From Pseudomonas sp. GD03858 (GTDB lineage: Bacteria > Pseudomonadota > Gammaproteobacteria > Pseudomonadales > Pseudomonadaceae): a stretch of 64,000 nt of DNA. Each line of letters starts with the position of its first letter. The stretch's first letter is position 1. This document shows, one piece after another, positions 1 to 9,303 of the stretch. The position numbers were made by a program, and so were the translations under genes. The stretch is taken from NCBI RefSeq assembly GCF_029840925.1, contig NZ_JAOCDM010000001.1, positions 1-64,000 on the forward strand, given 5' to 3'. The notes under the pieces are model-generated. The model was not told the origin of the DNA and did no database searches. It worked only from the letters and a program-made list of their open reading frames with translations.

Positions 1-931
1 CGTTGGCCGGCGCTGCCGCCATGTCGCTGGCCAACGCATGGGCCAGCTGCCACTGCTCGCTACGTTCGAGCACCCGCACTTGGCGAATACGCGCCTCAGG
101 ATGCGCGCAACCGGCATAGATGAGCAGGGCCTGCGCCCAGTCGCCCTGGCGCTCGCATTGCTGGCCAAGGCTGAATAGCAACCGCGCGCGCCGCCGCCCT
201 AGCCATGGATTGGCGCTATCGAAACCCTCCAGCGTGGCCAGCAACTCGGCAGGGGCGTCGCCCTGCTCCAGGCGTTCGGCACACCGGTGCAGGGCCATGG
301 CCAGGTCGATGTCGACACGCTGGCGCAAGGCCCGGGAATCGTCACTGAACGGCACCTGCTCGTAGCGCAGCAGCCCCAGGTCGGCCAGGACGAAATCCGA
401 CCAGTCCTGGTAGAGATTGCCAAAGAACAGCAGGCGCAGCCGGTCACACAATGGCTGCAAGCGCCAGTGCAGCAGCTGCGCGGGGAAGTCCGCAAACCAT
501 TCGGCCAAAGGCCTGGCGGGCAGCTGCAATGCCTGCAATTGCGCCAGCAGCTCGGCCTTGCCTGCCCGTGGGCGCGTCAGTCGCTGGGCGAAACAGTGAA
601 CCAGCTCATCCTTGCGCAGCAACCCGCACAACGTCTCCACCGCCAGGGGCGTATTCGCATCCACCCAGCCGAGCGCCAGCAGAGGCTGCAAGGCCGCGTC
701 GGTATCGCCTATTTCGGCATACACAAGCTTGTCGGAGCGAAACCATTCGCCCTTGCGCATGACCATGCGCACCAGCAGCGCCTGGGCAGGCGTCGGCAGC
801 ACGGCGAAGGCGCGGATGAAATCATGTTCCTGCTTGTCGAGCAGATCGGCGTAGCGCTGCTCTACCCAGTTCAGGACCTGGCGGAAGTTGTGCAGGTAAT
901 AAAGAGGGTCATCGACGGAATGGGCGATCAC
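1..931 (-). CDS. FAN1-like VRR-NUC domain nuclease, N-terminal part (cut by window edge)
   Basis: The reading frame is open from a GTG at 931 to the window edge, about 310 codons, and runs off the left end. The protein begins VIAHSVDDPLYYLHNF and continues with a run typical of the N-terminal half of Pseudomonas FAN1-like proteins: QVLNWVEQRYADLL, then VRMVMRKGEWFR. The family is a structure-specific nuclease with a C-terminal VRR-NUC domain that acts in interstrand crosslink repair. That catalytic domain would lie outside the window and cannot be checked. No strong ribosome binding site precedes the GTG. Identification rests on recalled family sequence, so the name is likely but unproven. 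Confidence 0.72.
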   Translation of the reverse strand, partial: MIAHSVDDPLYYLHNFRQVLNWVEQRYADLLDKQEHDFIRAFAVLPTPAQALLVRMVMRKGEWFRSDKLVYAEIGDTDAALQPLLALGWVDANTPLAVETLCGLLRKDELVHCFAQRLTRPRAGKAELLAQLQALQLPARPLAEWFADFPAQLLHWRLQPLCDRLRLLFFGNLYQDWSDFVLADLGLLRYEQVPFSDDSRALRQRVDIDLAMALHRCAERLEQGDAPAELLATLEGFDSANPWLGRRRARLLFSLGQQCERQGDWAQALLIYAGCAHPEARIRQVRVLERSEQWQLAHALASDMAAAPAN

Positions 932-1199
932 GGTAGCGGGTCAGGGGCGAAAGACAGTACTGGTTATACATACAGAAAAGAAGGGAAACAAGCGCTCACG
1001 TCCAGAACGCGACCGATCTCGACCAATGGCCTATCGCGCAGGTTGGGCGTGCCCAGGCGATCGGCTGATCGCTGTCGCGCAGCCTCCCAGGCGTTGTACA
1101 AACACGACCAGCACGGCGACCATGCTGTAGTGAAACAGGCGCGCAACGCTCCCCCCTGTTCACCTTGCCTGGTCGCCGCCCGCGACTTTTCGTACAGCC

Positions 1200-3245
1200 C
1201 TAAGGCTCTGCTGTGCTGCTTCGGGCCCAGAACGCTGAGACGGGCGTCACGTCGACAGTGATGCCCTGCTCTGGAGGGCACGCGCACAGCAAGTGATTGC
1301 CACAGCCATTGCCGCATGCGACCGGGTGCAGTTCGAACACCGGAGCCACCGTGAGCAACCCTGAGCTCACCGGCTCCACCAACGCTTGCTCTTTGAACCT
1401 CGGGCTGAACTGGCCGCCGCTGCCGCGCCATTCCTCGGCAGGCAGGTGCTTGCGCGCAACCTTCAGCTCGCCCAGGTCAGTCATGAAGCCGAGCGAGTGA
1501 GCCTCGCCTTGCGCCGAACCGAAAGCGTCGCCCATGGTCTCGCGCAACCGGGTGATCCAGCCAGCAAAGTGCGCGCTCGATGCCGGAAACGCGAAAACCT
1601 CCCGCGCCAGATAGCCGGCGATGCTTTCAGGATGACCGATGATGGAAAACGTCATCATCAGGTCGTCATATTCCACGCCAACGCTGGCGGACACGAGCTG
1701 GATCCGCCACCGCGCCAGTTCCTCGCATGCCTGCGCAAGGCAGGTCATGACGCATGCTGCATGGGCCGCCGCATGCTCCCCCCGGCACACGACCAGCGGC
1801 AGGTTGACGTTATGATCTTCGAATCCCAGCACCGCCAACCCATCGGCGATCGACACCGGCTCAGCGGCGGATCGCCGAATACGCTTCAGGTAGTCGACCG
1901 CCATTCGTTCGATGTGCCTGACCGATAGCTCGCCACCCGCGCCGAGGTAGTCGGAGGGACATATGTGAACGGCGGACCCTGACGCCTCGCCAACCGGCTC
2001 ATGATAGGAGACACAGCCCTGCACGCCTTGGGGCGCAGGCAACAGTGGGTGCACCAAGCGCTGCCAGCAATCTTCATCCGGTGTCTGCTCCGTCGGGTGC
2101 GACGCGCGACGTTCGCCGAAGTACTCACCAATCAGGTGATTGTCCTTGTAGAAGTCGCTGATCAGGCTTTTCCACTCGGCGATGCTCAACGGACCATCGA
2201 TCCGCCACAGTTTGTAGTACGCGCTGTTCTTTCCAGCCTTGGAGATATCGGCCCCCAGTCGCTCGAGGTAGGCGTCTTCGTCGTAGAGCCGGATAGCGCC
2301 ATCGAGGTGGTACGGCACACCATCCGCGCCAACCATGGAATGGGCGTAGCGCAGGCCGAATTTCTCCTCCCCGACGCCAAGAGAAGGGAAGTCGTTGACC
2401 TCTTCGCATTCCAGCGACTGAATGCCGTTCTGCGCATGCCACCAGAATTCGGTGAACTCCACCCCGCTGTAGGCCCGGTCCCGTTCACTGGACTGGTATC
2501 GGGTGACCCCTTCGGGAATATCGTTCAGTGACTCGTTGAACTGCGGCCCCCACCAGAAATCCAGCTCGATCGGTTGGCGATAGGAACCCGCCAACCCGAT
2601 GCTGTCCGGGTCCAGCGCGATCTTGACCTCAAGCCCGGCCCTGCTGGCCAATCGCTCCAGTGAGCCCAGCAGTTTTTGATTCAGGTTGTTGATGCTCGAC
2701 AGCGATCGCCTGAAAAACCGATGGGCGAACAAGACGTAGCCATCCACCTCGTAGACACCCGGGGCAATGACCTTGAGATGCTTGAGTTCGACCAGGGAAC
2801 GCTTGTCCAGGTCGCTGGAGACGAAGAGGTGTGGCAACAGCTTTTTCGCGATCCCCGAATCGACCACCGAAAGGCATTCACGGTTGACCACCCGGCCCGC
2901 GTCGGACACCAGGCGACGCACCGCCTCAGGAAACGCCTGCAGCGCCTCGTGCTTTTCGGCGAAAACCTTCTCGTCGATAAACCGCCTGGCCATCGTGGCG
3001 ATCACTTGCCCGTCTTCGTTTGATTCCGCGCGCCAGGTCTTGCCCAGCAACGCTGTTTCGACCGGAGTCAGCCAGAGTGCGAAAGGCGTCGTCCAGGCTA
3101 TCGGCCGATGATAATCATGACTGATGAAGCTCGGTGCCCCCGATCGCCATTGCTGCGCTAGCGACTGCTCCAGCGCTGTCACCTCGAAACTGTAGCCATA
3201 CTTGTTGGTCAAGTCGTTGTTCAGAACCCGTATCTGTTTCCTCAT
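1200..3245 (-). CDS. Unrecognised 681-residue protein
   Basis: I do not recognise this protein. It has no signal peptide and no obvious membrane segment. The sequence is rich in aromatic residues and charged stretches, for example HDYHRPIAWTTPFALWL near residue 43. A cysteine cluster lies near the C-terminus (CGNGCGNHLLCAC), which could bind a metal. The ATG at 3245 follows AAAGGA at good spacing. The gene lies just downstream of another unrecognised gene on the same strand. The stop of a shifted frame of that gene overlaps this ATG as ATGA, which suggests a translationally coupled two-gene unit. Function unknown; a metabolic or defence role would be a guess. Confidence 0.7.
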   Translation of the reverse strand: MRKQIRVLNNDLTNKYGYSFEVTALEQSLAQQWRSGAPSFISHDYHRPIAWTTPFALWLTPVETALLGKTWRAESNEDGQVIATMARRFIDEKVFAEKHEALQAFPEAVRRLVSDAGRVVNRECLSVVDSGIAKKLLPHLFVSSDLDKRSLVELKHLKVIAPGVYEVDGYVLFAHRFFRRSLSSINNLNQKLLGSLERLASRAGLEVKIALDPDSIGLAGSYRQPIELDFWWGPQFNESLNDIPEGVTRYQSSERDRAYSGVEFTEFWWHAQNGIQSLECEEVNDFPSLGVGEEKFGLRYAHSMVGADGVPYHLDGAIRLYDEDAYLERLGADISKAGKNSAYYKLWRIDGPLSIAEWKSLISDFYKDNHLIGEYFGERRASHPTEQTPDEDCWQRLVHPLLPAPQGVQGCVSYHEPVGEASGSAVHICPSDYLGAGGELSVRHIERMAVDYLKRIRRSAAEPVSIADGLAVLGFEDHNVNLPLVVCRGEHAAAHAACVMTCLAQACEELARWRIQLVSASVGVEYDDLMMTFSIIGHPESIAGYLAREVFAFPASSAHFAGWITRLRETMGDAFGSAQGEAHSLGFMTDLGELKVARKHLPAEEWRGSGGQFSPRFKEQALVEPVSSGLLTVAPVFELHPVACGNGCGNHLLCACPPEQGITVDVTPVSAFWARSSTAEP

Positions 3246-3320
3246 GACAAATCCTTTGCTCGCTCATGATTGATAAACGCTCGGCACTCGCGCCTGATCA
3301 CGTCTGCGCAACTTGCCGCG

Positions 3321-4721
3321 TCAAACGTGCGCAAGTACGTCTCGGTCAGCGACAGAGACACAGCCGCGCAATGGTCGCAACCACAGGTCGCGCCGAGCCA
3401 GAAGACGAAACAGGCGCCGTGTCTGCGCACTGAGCGTGTCGGCATAGATCGCCCGCAGCTGCGCCAACTCCAGGCCACTGGTGTCCACCAGCCAGTGGCT
3501 GACCGGCTCCGGACAGGGTTGCCCGCGCAACGCCCGATGCAGATACGGCAACGCAACGCGCATGCCGGGATGGCAACGCAACACGAAGTGCTCGAGATTG
3601 CTGCCAGCGGCTTCGAAAGGCGTGAACAGCAGGCACGTCAGCTGTTTTTCAGTCACGCCATAGGCGCTGGCAAAGCGGGCCTGGGCCTCGTCGCGCAAGG
3701 CCTGCCCTTGAGGCCAGGCGATCTGCTGCCCCAGCCGGGTGAGAAATGCCTGCGCGCCCTCGCGGTAGCTGCTCGGCTCCAGAAACTGTGCGCGCATGCC
3801 ATGCAGGTGCGCCAGCGGCAACGGATCGAACAGCCCGGCCGGGCCCAGCCCATGGCACGGGTCCACGTCCTGGCGCCCCAGCATGCGGCCGAGAGGATCA
3901 CCTTCCTCCAGATGCAGCAGGTCTTCCATCGTCACGATCCGCAACGCGGCCGTTGTCGGGTCGGGGGAACGCGGCACCGGAGGGCCCAGCGGGTCCGCCA
4001 GCACCTGGCCCAGTTGCTCCAGCGATTCGGCCAGGGTATTGGCGCAGTGGGGCGCCATGGTGTGCGCGACCTCCAGCGTATGGCGCAGACAGCGGCGCCC
4101 CCAGGCAAGCAGGCGGTGGCGCTCGACGAGCGGCACGGCGCTGACCAGGGCATCCATGCCCGCTTGCGCACCGAGCGCCTGTGCCAGGCTTGCGGCCAGT
4201 TCCAGGTAGGCCCTGGCGCCCAGCAAGGCGTCGGGCCGTGCTCCGGTCAGGTGGCCATACAGCAGCCAGGCGTTGCCCGCATCGGACAACTGGCGGGGGG
4301 TCGCGGCCTGCCGGGCGCCGAACGGCCCGACCTGCCCACCATCGGCCCGCAGCAACTCCACCCGCGGGTCGTCGTGCAGGAACAAGGCACCGAAGCAGCG
4401 CTCATGCATGGCTAGGGTCGCATCGTCGAGCGTCGGCAGCCTGGCCACCAGCACGCGCAGGCGGAACGTGGCGGCGTAACGAATAGCGATGCTCAGCTGC
4501 GCCGCACGAAGACAGGCCAGCAAGTGGCTGCTGCGTTGATCCCCGCCATGCAGCACCAGCACCCGGAACCCACCGATGTATTCCTGACCACCGGCGATCA
4601 CCAGCAGCCGCTGCACCAGCAGTTGCACCGAGGCACGCTGCGCCTGGGTCATGTGTTCGAGCAGGCGTTGCAAGACTTGCTGGTAGATATAGTGCATGGC
4701 TTGATCGTGGGTAGTGCTCAT
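3321..4721 (-). CDS. Unrecognised 466-residue protein, possibly frameshifted at its 3' end
   Basis: I do not recognise this protein. It is mostly helical in composition, rich in Leu, Ala and Arg, and has no signal peptide. The start chosen is the ATG at 4721, preceded by GGAG seven bases upstream (MSTTHDQAMHYIYQ). An in-frame ATG ten codons earlier lacks a ribosome binding site. The frame stops at 3321 after DRDVLAHV. The minus-strand frame shifted by one base near 3355 stays open for a further 38 or so protein-like codons (SLTETYLRTF then ECRAFINHERAKDLS) and ends in ATGA overlap with the next gene. The natural protein may therefore be longer, with a one-base lesion here. Confidence 0.65.
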   Translation of the reverse strand: MSTTHDQAMHYIYQQVLQRLLEHMTQAQRASVQLLVQRLLVIAGGQEYIGGFRVLVLHGGDQRSSHLLACLRAAQLSIAIRYAATFRLRVLVARLPTLDDATLAMHERCFGALFLHDDPRVELLRADGGQVGPFGARQAATPRQLSDAGNAWLLYGHLTGARPDALLGARAYLELAASLAQALGAQAGMDALVSAVPLVERHRLLAWGRRCLRHTLEVAHTMAPHCANTLAESLEQLGQVLADPLGPPVPRSPDPTTAALRIVTMEDLLHLEEGDPLGRMLGRQDVDPCHGLGPAGLFDPLPLAHLHGMRAQFLEPSSYREGAQAFLTRLGQQIAWPQGQALRDEAQARFASAYGVTEKQLTCLLFTPFEAAGSNLEHFVLRCHPGMRVALPYLHRALRGQPCPEPVSHWLVDTSGLELAQLRAIYADTLSAQTRRLFRLLARRDLWLRPLRGCVSVADRDVLAHV

Positions 4722-4890
4722 GCGGTCGCTCCATCTTCCTGACGGCTTCAAAGTAGAAGGCGAGATTCTCGCAGATGAATACAGAACCGAGCTTGAAGGA
4801 AACTTCCCAAAACAAGGTAAGAGATTTTATTGAGTGAGGCCAATTGGTGCAGCCGTCCGCCATCCGGCACCGGCCATGGGGTCGAAAATG

Positions 4891-4918
4891 AAAAAACCCG
4901 GGAAATACCCGGGTTTTT
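4891..4918. terminator. Bidirectional intrinsic terminator
   Basis: A run of six A, then CCCGGG, loop AAATA, CCCGGG and five T. It can end transcription of the mexS-like gene (minus strand, stop at 4940) and would also work in the other direction. Confidence 0.85.
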
Positions 4919-4939
4919 GATCAAGCCTGACCCACTCGG

Positions 4940-5962
4940 TCAGGTCGCAGTCACATCCAGCACCACTCGTCCGCCACAAGGGCATTCGTCCATGTAGCGA
5001 TGCGCTTCGACCACCTGGTCGAACGGGTAGACCTTGATGATCTGCGGCGTCAGCAGCTGATCGGCGGTGAACTGGTTGATATCCCGCAGGGCGCGCTGCA
5101 GGGCCACCTGGTCCTGGGCGATGCCCAGCTCGGGCTTGCCGGTGAAGTTGCCGATGCAATGCACATGGAACTGGATGTTCTTCTGGAACGCCGCACAGGC
5201 TGGGAACGGCGTCTGGTTGCCACCTTGCAGGCCATACAGCACCAGGCTGCCACGGGGCGCCAGCACATCGCCAAGCAACGACATCTGCGGCCCACCCATG
5301 CCATCGAGGACCATGTCCACGCCACGTCCATCGGTGTACTTGCCGACCTGCAGGACCAGGTCCTGTTCTTCGGTGACGATCACCTTGTCGGCACCCAGCC
5401 CCAGCAGGTATTCGCGCTGCTCGGGTTCCTTGGTGGCCGCGAAAACCTTCAGCCCCAGGGCCTTGCCCAGCTGCACGAAGGCAGGCCCGGCGCAATGGCT
5501 GGCATCGGTGATCAAGGCGCTCTGCCCGGCCTTGGCCCGCGCCAGGTCGACGAAGGCGAAATAGGCGATCAAGAGTGGCGTGTAATGCACGCTGGCTTCA
5601 ATCGGGGTCAGCACATCCGGGTAACGGGTAATGGCACTGCGTGGCAGGACGATCACGTCGCCGTACACCGGATGGTCGTTGGCGCTGGTGGCCGGGAAGC
5701 TGGCGACCCGATCGCCCACCGCGATATCGTCCACACCCTCGCCCACTGCGGTGACCACCCCGGCCATCTCGTGGCCGATACCCGCCGGCAGGCGCGCCTG
5801 GGACGGCGCCAGGTTCTGCCGCCAGAGCACGTCATACCAGCTTATGCCGATCGCCTGGACGCGGATCTGCACCTCGCCGGAGGCCGGGGACGGTTCGGCC
5901 TGCTCTTCGCAGCGCAGTACATCAGCCGGGCCGAACTTGTGGAAACGGATCATGCGGGACAT
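4940..5962 (-). CDS. mexS: MexS-like zinc-type alcohol dehydrogenase / quinone oxidoreductase
   Basis: 340 residues of the medium-chain dehydrogenase/reductase superfamily. The N-terminal GroES-like domain contains GIGHEMAGVVTAVGEG (about residues 61-76), followed by a Rossmann domain from about residue 145 with SALITDASHCAGPAFVQLG. Length and sequence fit MexS (PA2491) of P. aeruginosa, a detoxifying oxidoreductase whose loss activates MexT. The gene sits divergently next to a very MexT-like LysR gene, the same arrangement as in P. aeruginosa, and this supports the name. A terminator follows at 4891. The ATG at 5962 has AGG eight to ten bases upstream. Electrophilic stress metabolite removal is the likely role. 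Confidence 0.72.
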   Translation of the reverse strand: MSRMIRFHKFGPADVLRCEEQAEPSPASGEVQIRVQAIGISWYDVLWRQNLAPSQARLPAGIGHEMAGVVTAVGEGVDDIAVGDRVASFPATSANDHPVYGDVIVLPRSAITRYPDVLTPIEASVHYTPLLIAYFAFVDLARAKAGQSALITDASHCAGPAFVQLGKALGLKVFAATKEPEQREYLLGLGADKVIVTEEQDLVLQVGKYTDGRGVDMVLDGMGGPQMSLLGDVLAPRGSLVLYGLQGGNQTPFPACAAFQKNIQFHVHCIGNFTGKPELGIAQDQVALQRALRDINQFTADQLLTPQIIKVYPFDQVVEAHRYMDECPCGGRVVLDVTAT

Positions 5963-6169
5963 CGCATACCTCGCCTTTGTGAATCTCGTATTACCACGGA
6001 CTTTATCCGGGCTTTCACGGTTGGGCCATCAGTGGCTGTTAATAGTCGACATGTCTGTCATTGATTGGGCCCCTGACAATTCTGTGCATTGGCACCCGGA
6101 AATCGGTGCAGGGTACCAGCCTTTGGCCTTAAGATTCACCCCTGCCCCACTTCAAGCGAGCCGCATCGA
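5963..6169. promoter_or_regulatory. mexS-mexT divergent intergenic region
   Basis: About 207 bp between divergent genes. It contains ATTG and CAAT arms around 6061-6081 and a GTCGAC near 6045, resembling LysR T-N11-A sites. The classical nod-box spacing described for MexT targets (ATCA-N5-GTCGAT) is not matched exactly, so a MexT site is only suggested. Confidence 0.4.
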
Positions 6170-7084
6170 ATGAATCGTAACGACTTGCGTCGCGTAGACC
6201 TCAACCTGTTGATCGTGTTCGAAACGCTCATGCACGAACGCAGCGTGACCCGCGCCGCCGAGAAGCTGTTCCTCGGCCAGCCAGCGATCAGCGCGGCGCT
6301 GTCGCGCCTGCGCAGCCTGTTCGACGACCCGCTGTTCGTGCGCACCGGGCGCAGCATGGAGCCCTCGGCGCGAGCCCACGAGATCTTCGCCCTGCTGTCG
6401 CCGGCGCTGGACTCGATCTCCACCGCCGTCAGCCGCGCCGCCGAGTTCGACCCGGCCACCAGCAACGCGGTGTTTCGTATCGGCCTGTCCGACGACGCCG
6501 AGTTCGCCCTGCTGCCGCAGTTGCTCAAGCGCATTCGTGCCGAGGCGCCGGGTGTCGTACTGGTGGTGCGTCGGGCCAACTACCTGCTGATGCCCACCCT
6601 GCTGGCCTCGGGCGAGATTTCGGTGGGCGTGAGCTATACCAGCGACCTGCCGGCCAACGCCAAGCGCAAGATACTGCGCCGCAGCATGCCCAAGCTGCTG
6701 CGTGCCGACAGCATGCCCGGCAGCATCAGCCTCGACGACTTCTGCGCGCGGCCTCACGCCCTGGTGTCGTTCGCCGGCGATCTGTCCGGGTTCATCGACG
6801 AAGCCCTGGACGAGATCGGCCGCAAGCGCCACGTGGTGCTTGCCGTGCCGCAGTTCAACGGCCTGGGGAGCTTGCTGGCGGGGACCGATATCGTTGCCAC
6901 GGTGCCGGACTACACCGCCGATGCCCTCACCGCGGCGGGTGGCTTGCGGGCCGAGGACCTGCCGATCGAGGTGCGCAGTTTCGAACTGCACATGGCCTGG
7001 CGCGGGGCGCAGGACAACGACCCGGCGGAGAAATGGTTGCGGTCGCGGATACAGATGTTCTTCGGGGATCCCGATAGCTTGTGA
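6170..7084 (+). CDS. mexT: MexT-like LysR-family transcriptional regulator
   Basis: 304 residues. A LysR helix-turn-helix occupies the first 65 residues (SVTRAAEKLFLGQPAISAAL), followed by the co-inducer domain. The beginning MNRNDLRRVDLNLLIVFETL and the end PAEKWLRSRIQMFFGDPDSL are nearly those of P. aeruginosa MexT as I recall it. MexT activates mexEF-oprN and mexS under electrophilic or disulfide stress. The ATG at 6170 is chosen because conserved family sequence starts there; an upstream in-frame extension to 6089 has no family character. The mexEF-oprN operon that follows mexT in P. aeruginosa is absent; an integrase gene begins 150 bp downstream. The frame looks intact. Confidence 0.8.
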   Translation: MNRNDLRRVDLNLLIVFETLMHERSVTRAAEKLFLGQPAISAALSRLRSLFDDPLFVRTGRSMEPSARAHEIFALLSPALDSISTAVSRAAEFDPATSNAVFRIGLSDDAEFALLPQLLKRIRAEAPGVVLVVRRANYLLMPTLLASGEISVGVSYTSDLPANAKRKILRRSMPKLLRADSMPGSISLDDFCARPHALVSFAGDLSGFIDEALDEIGRKRHVVLAVPQFNGLGSLLAGTDIVATVPDYTADALTAAGGLRAEDLPIEVRSFELHMAWRGAQDNDPAEKWLRSRIQMFFGDPDSL

Positions 7085-7199
7085 CTGACTGCCATCAAGA
7101 TCCATAAATACCAATAGAATCAGTGTTTTAGATAGACCCTACGTCCAAGGCCGTCCGTCGTATTCCGCTCATTTCCAATCCGCCTGCGGGTATATTTTG

Positions 7200-7231
7200 G
7201 GGTACTTTTTCCGTTTCGAAAAAAAGTACCC
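7200..7231. repeat. Inverted repeat directly before the integrase gene
   Basis: GGGTACTTTTT at 7200-7210 and AAAAAGTACCC at 7221-7231 form a perfect 11-bp dyad with a 10-base loop, four bases before the integrase ATG. It could be a hairpin in the mRNA leader, a regulatory site, or part of the attachment region. No tRNA gene lies beside it. Confidence 0.6.
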
Positions 7232-7235
7232 GCAC

Positions 7236-8501
7236 ATGACGACTTCCCTCCCCACGCCTGCCTTACGGCGTAAACTCAGCGACGCCTTCTTGCGTGCCAT
7301 TGCTGAACCCGGCAAGTACGCCGACGGCGAGGTACCCGGTCTTTACCTGCATGTTCAGGCCTCGCAGAAGTCGAACAAGCCTGCCGCAAAATACTGGCGG
7401 ATGAGGTATCGCCTGAACGGCAAGGAAAACGTGTACGCGATCGGCCGTTATCCCGACATTGGCTTGAAAGACGCCCGCGACTTGGCCCGCGCCGCGCGCC
7501 AGAACGTAGCTCATCACGTCGCCCCGCTGAAGGCCAAACGCAAGAAAATCGCCGACCAGCTACTTAATGAGGAACGCACATTCAGTTACGTCGCCGAACA
7601 GTGGCTGGCCTTCAAGTCGCACGACCTCGTGAGCAAATCCCTCGCGGGCTTTCGCGGCGCTTTGAACAACCACATCCTGCCCACGATCGGCAACATTCCC
7701 GTCAGCGAGATCAAACTGGACCACATCATCGAGATCATCGCTACCCTGCGCCGAGCACGCACACTGGCCATGGCCAAGCGCGTGCGTACCATCATCCGCG
7801 CCGTGCTCGGTTTCGCTGAGGGCCGCGGCTGGGTGGAGCGTAATGTGGCCTTGAGCAACACCGAAGAGCTCAAGGTTCGCCATGTGGTGACCAGTAATCC
7901 AGCGATCGAAAGACCAGCCGATTTGGGTCAGCTTCTGCTTCGTCTGGATGAGCTCAGCCCGGGCAGCGTGAGCACTGCGATGCGCTTGCTGGTGATGCTG
8001 CCGGTTCGCCCCGGCGAGCTGGTGAAAATGCGTTGGGAAGACATCGATCTGGTCAGCGCCGACTGGCGCTATGTGGTAGGGAAAACACGCCATCTGGATA
8101 AGAGCAAACACATCGTGCCACTGCCGGAGCAAGCCCTTGTGCTGTTGCGTGAACTATATGAGCGGCGGGTAGTAGATGAAGCGGGCAATGGCTGGGTCTT
8201 TGTATCGCCGGTCTACCCAGGCTATCCAGTTGACGCCACATCCCTGGCCAAGGCCTACCAGCGGATCTGGCCGGAATACCGCATCACTGCGCACGGTTTC
8301 CGCGCCACCTACCGCACTATCGCTCACGAGCATTTAGGTATCGATCCGATTGTACTGGAGTTGTCGTTATCGCACCGCATGCCAGGCGCATTGGGTACCG
8401 TGTATGCCCGCGCGCAATTGCTGCCGCAGCGTCGGGAGGCCGCACAGCAATGGACGGATTACTTAGATCGGTTACGCAAGAATGCTGCGCTGGCTGAGTA
8501 A
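7236..8501 (+). CDS. P4-type tyrosine recombinase / integrase
   Basis: 421 residues from the ATG at 7236 (MTTSLPTPALRRKLSD). An N-terminal DUF4102 DNA-binding domain (about residues 10-100) is followed by the SAM-like core-binding domain and the catalytic domain. The expected active-site set is present: Arg258 (PVRPGEL), the lysine region around VVGKTRHLDKSKH, His353 and Arg356 (HGFR), His380 (SHRM) and the nucleophile Tyr390 (VYAR). The enzyme should therefore be competent. It would integrate or excise a genomic island. It stands just after mexT with no tRNA target in view. A deleted relative of the same gene lies at 63001-63120, so this stretch has seen at least two integrase insertions. 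Confidence 0.9.
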   Translation: MTTSLPTPALRRKLSDAFLRAIAEPGKYADGEVPGLYLHVQASQKSNKPAAKYWRMRYRLNGKENVYAIGRYPDIGLKDARDLARAARQNVAHHVAPLKAKRKKIADQLLNEERTFSYVAEQWLAFKSHDLVSKSLAGFRGALNNHILPTIGNIPVSEIKLDHIIEIIATLRRARTLAMAKRVRTIIRAVLGFAEGRGWVERNVALSNTEELKVRHVVTSNPAIERPADLGQLLLRLDELSPGSVSTAMRLLVMLPVRPGELVKMRWEDIDLVSADWRYVVGKTRHLDKSKHIVPLPEQALVLLRELYERRVVDEAGNGWVFVSPVYPGYPVDATSLAKAYQRIWPEYRITAHGFRATYRTIAHEHLGIDPIVLELSLSHRMPGALGTVYARAQLLPQRREAAQQWTDYLDRLRKNAALAE

Positions 8502-8985
8502 GTTCAGGTGTGCATGCGGGGGTTGAATTACCGTTGAAAAAGATGAATGCGAAGCGGGAAACGAGACTCACATCGGACCTGCGAGCCGTTGAAACAAAGG
8601 GGTTTCTGCCATTCCAAAATTGGGAATAGCCTTGATTCTGGATTCATTTAGTGCGGTAGGCAAGCCATCTGGTTGAGGACTGACAAGCAGAACCCCATAC
8701 CCGATGTCTAGACTGATCCGTATGCTCAAGAGGAGCCCGGAAATCTCGGATGCGCTGTTCGTGCTCAGCGCTAACAAACGTGACGATTGGCAAATGGTAT
8801 TCCACCAAGGAACGGCGAGGGCAAGAGAATAAAAAGGAGCGCCAGCTGCGAATGGCCGCTATGGATCGAAAGCAGACAACCGTAGGATGGCGTCCCTGGC
8901 ATCCATAGGACCTGTTTGAGGGTGTGTGGTAGAGTAAAATCAGGAGGCCTGAGCGGGTGGTCCCCCCAATTAGAGTCGCCGAAAA
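8502..8985. other. No gene supported
   Basis: 484 bp after the integrase without any frame that looks like a protein and without repeats that I can see. Probably decayed island DNA or part of an attachment region. Confidence 0.5.
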
Positions 8986-9018
8986 ATGCTCCTACCTGCC
9001 CGTTTCTCAGGTAATTTC

Positions 9019-9303
9019 ATGACATTGGAGTCATCGTTTGCCAATGTGCTTCGAGTGCTACGCAGCCAGCGCAACATCACCCAGCGCGGATTTTCCCACA
9101 CGACTAGCCGCACCTACTTGTCCAACCTCGAAGCCGGTAGTGAGCGATTGGAGATTAGCCCTTTGACGCTGGTGGCGTTGACGCTGAGCGAGGATACGGG
9201 GCAGACGGCAAATGAGTAGCTCGTCAGGACCAGGAACGAGATTCGAGCACTTGAGTCGGAGGGTCGAATTCCAGGACTACAGGCCACAGGATTTAGCTGA
9301 GCT
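9019..9303 (+). pseudogene. Decayed XRE-family helix-turn-helix regulator
   Basis: From the ATG at 9019 the frame reads MTLESSFANVLRVLRSQRN and SRTYLSNLEAG, which is the start of a common Pseudomonas XRE regulator. The middle segment, normally around SSPTLDKL, is missing, so LEAG is joined to SPLTLVALTLSED. A TAG at 9217 then stops the frame. Sequence after it in the same frame continues the family tail (EIRALESEGRIPGLQ). The gene thus carries an internal deletion and a premature stop. These small regulators are frequent passengers on islands near integrases. No function is expected now. Confidence 0.7.

Noticed and set aside
287..1261. A 324-codon plus-strand frame at the left end
   Set aside because: It lies opposite the FAN1-like reading frame, which has real family sequence; its composition (Gln, Arg, His) is that of an antisense shadow.
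3321..3362. Programmed ribosomal frameshift
   Set aside because: No slippery heptamer or downstream stem is evident at the shift; a simple one-base lesion explains the data better.
6030..6060. A MexT nod-box
   Set aside because: ATCA and GTCGAC are present, but their spacing differs from the described ATCA-N5-GTCGAT consensus.
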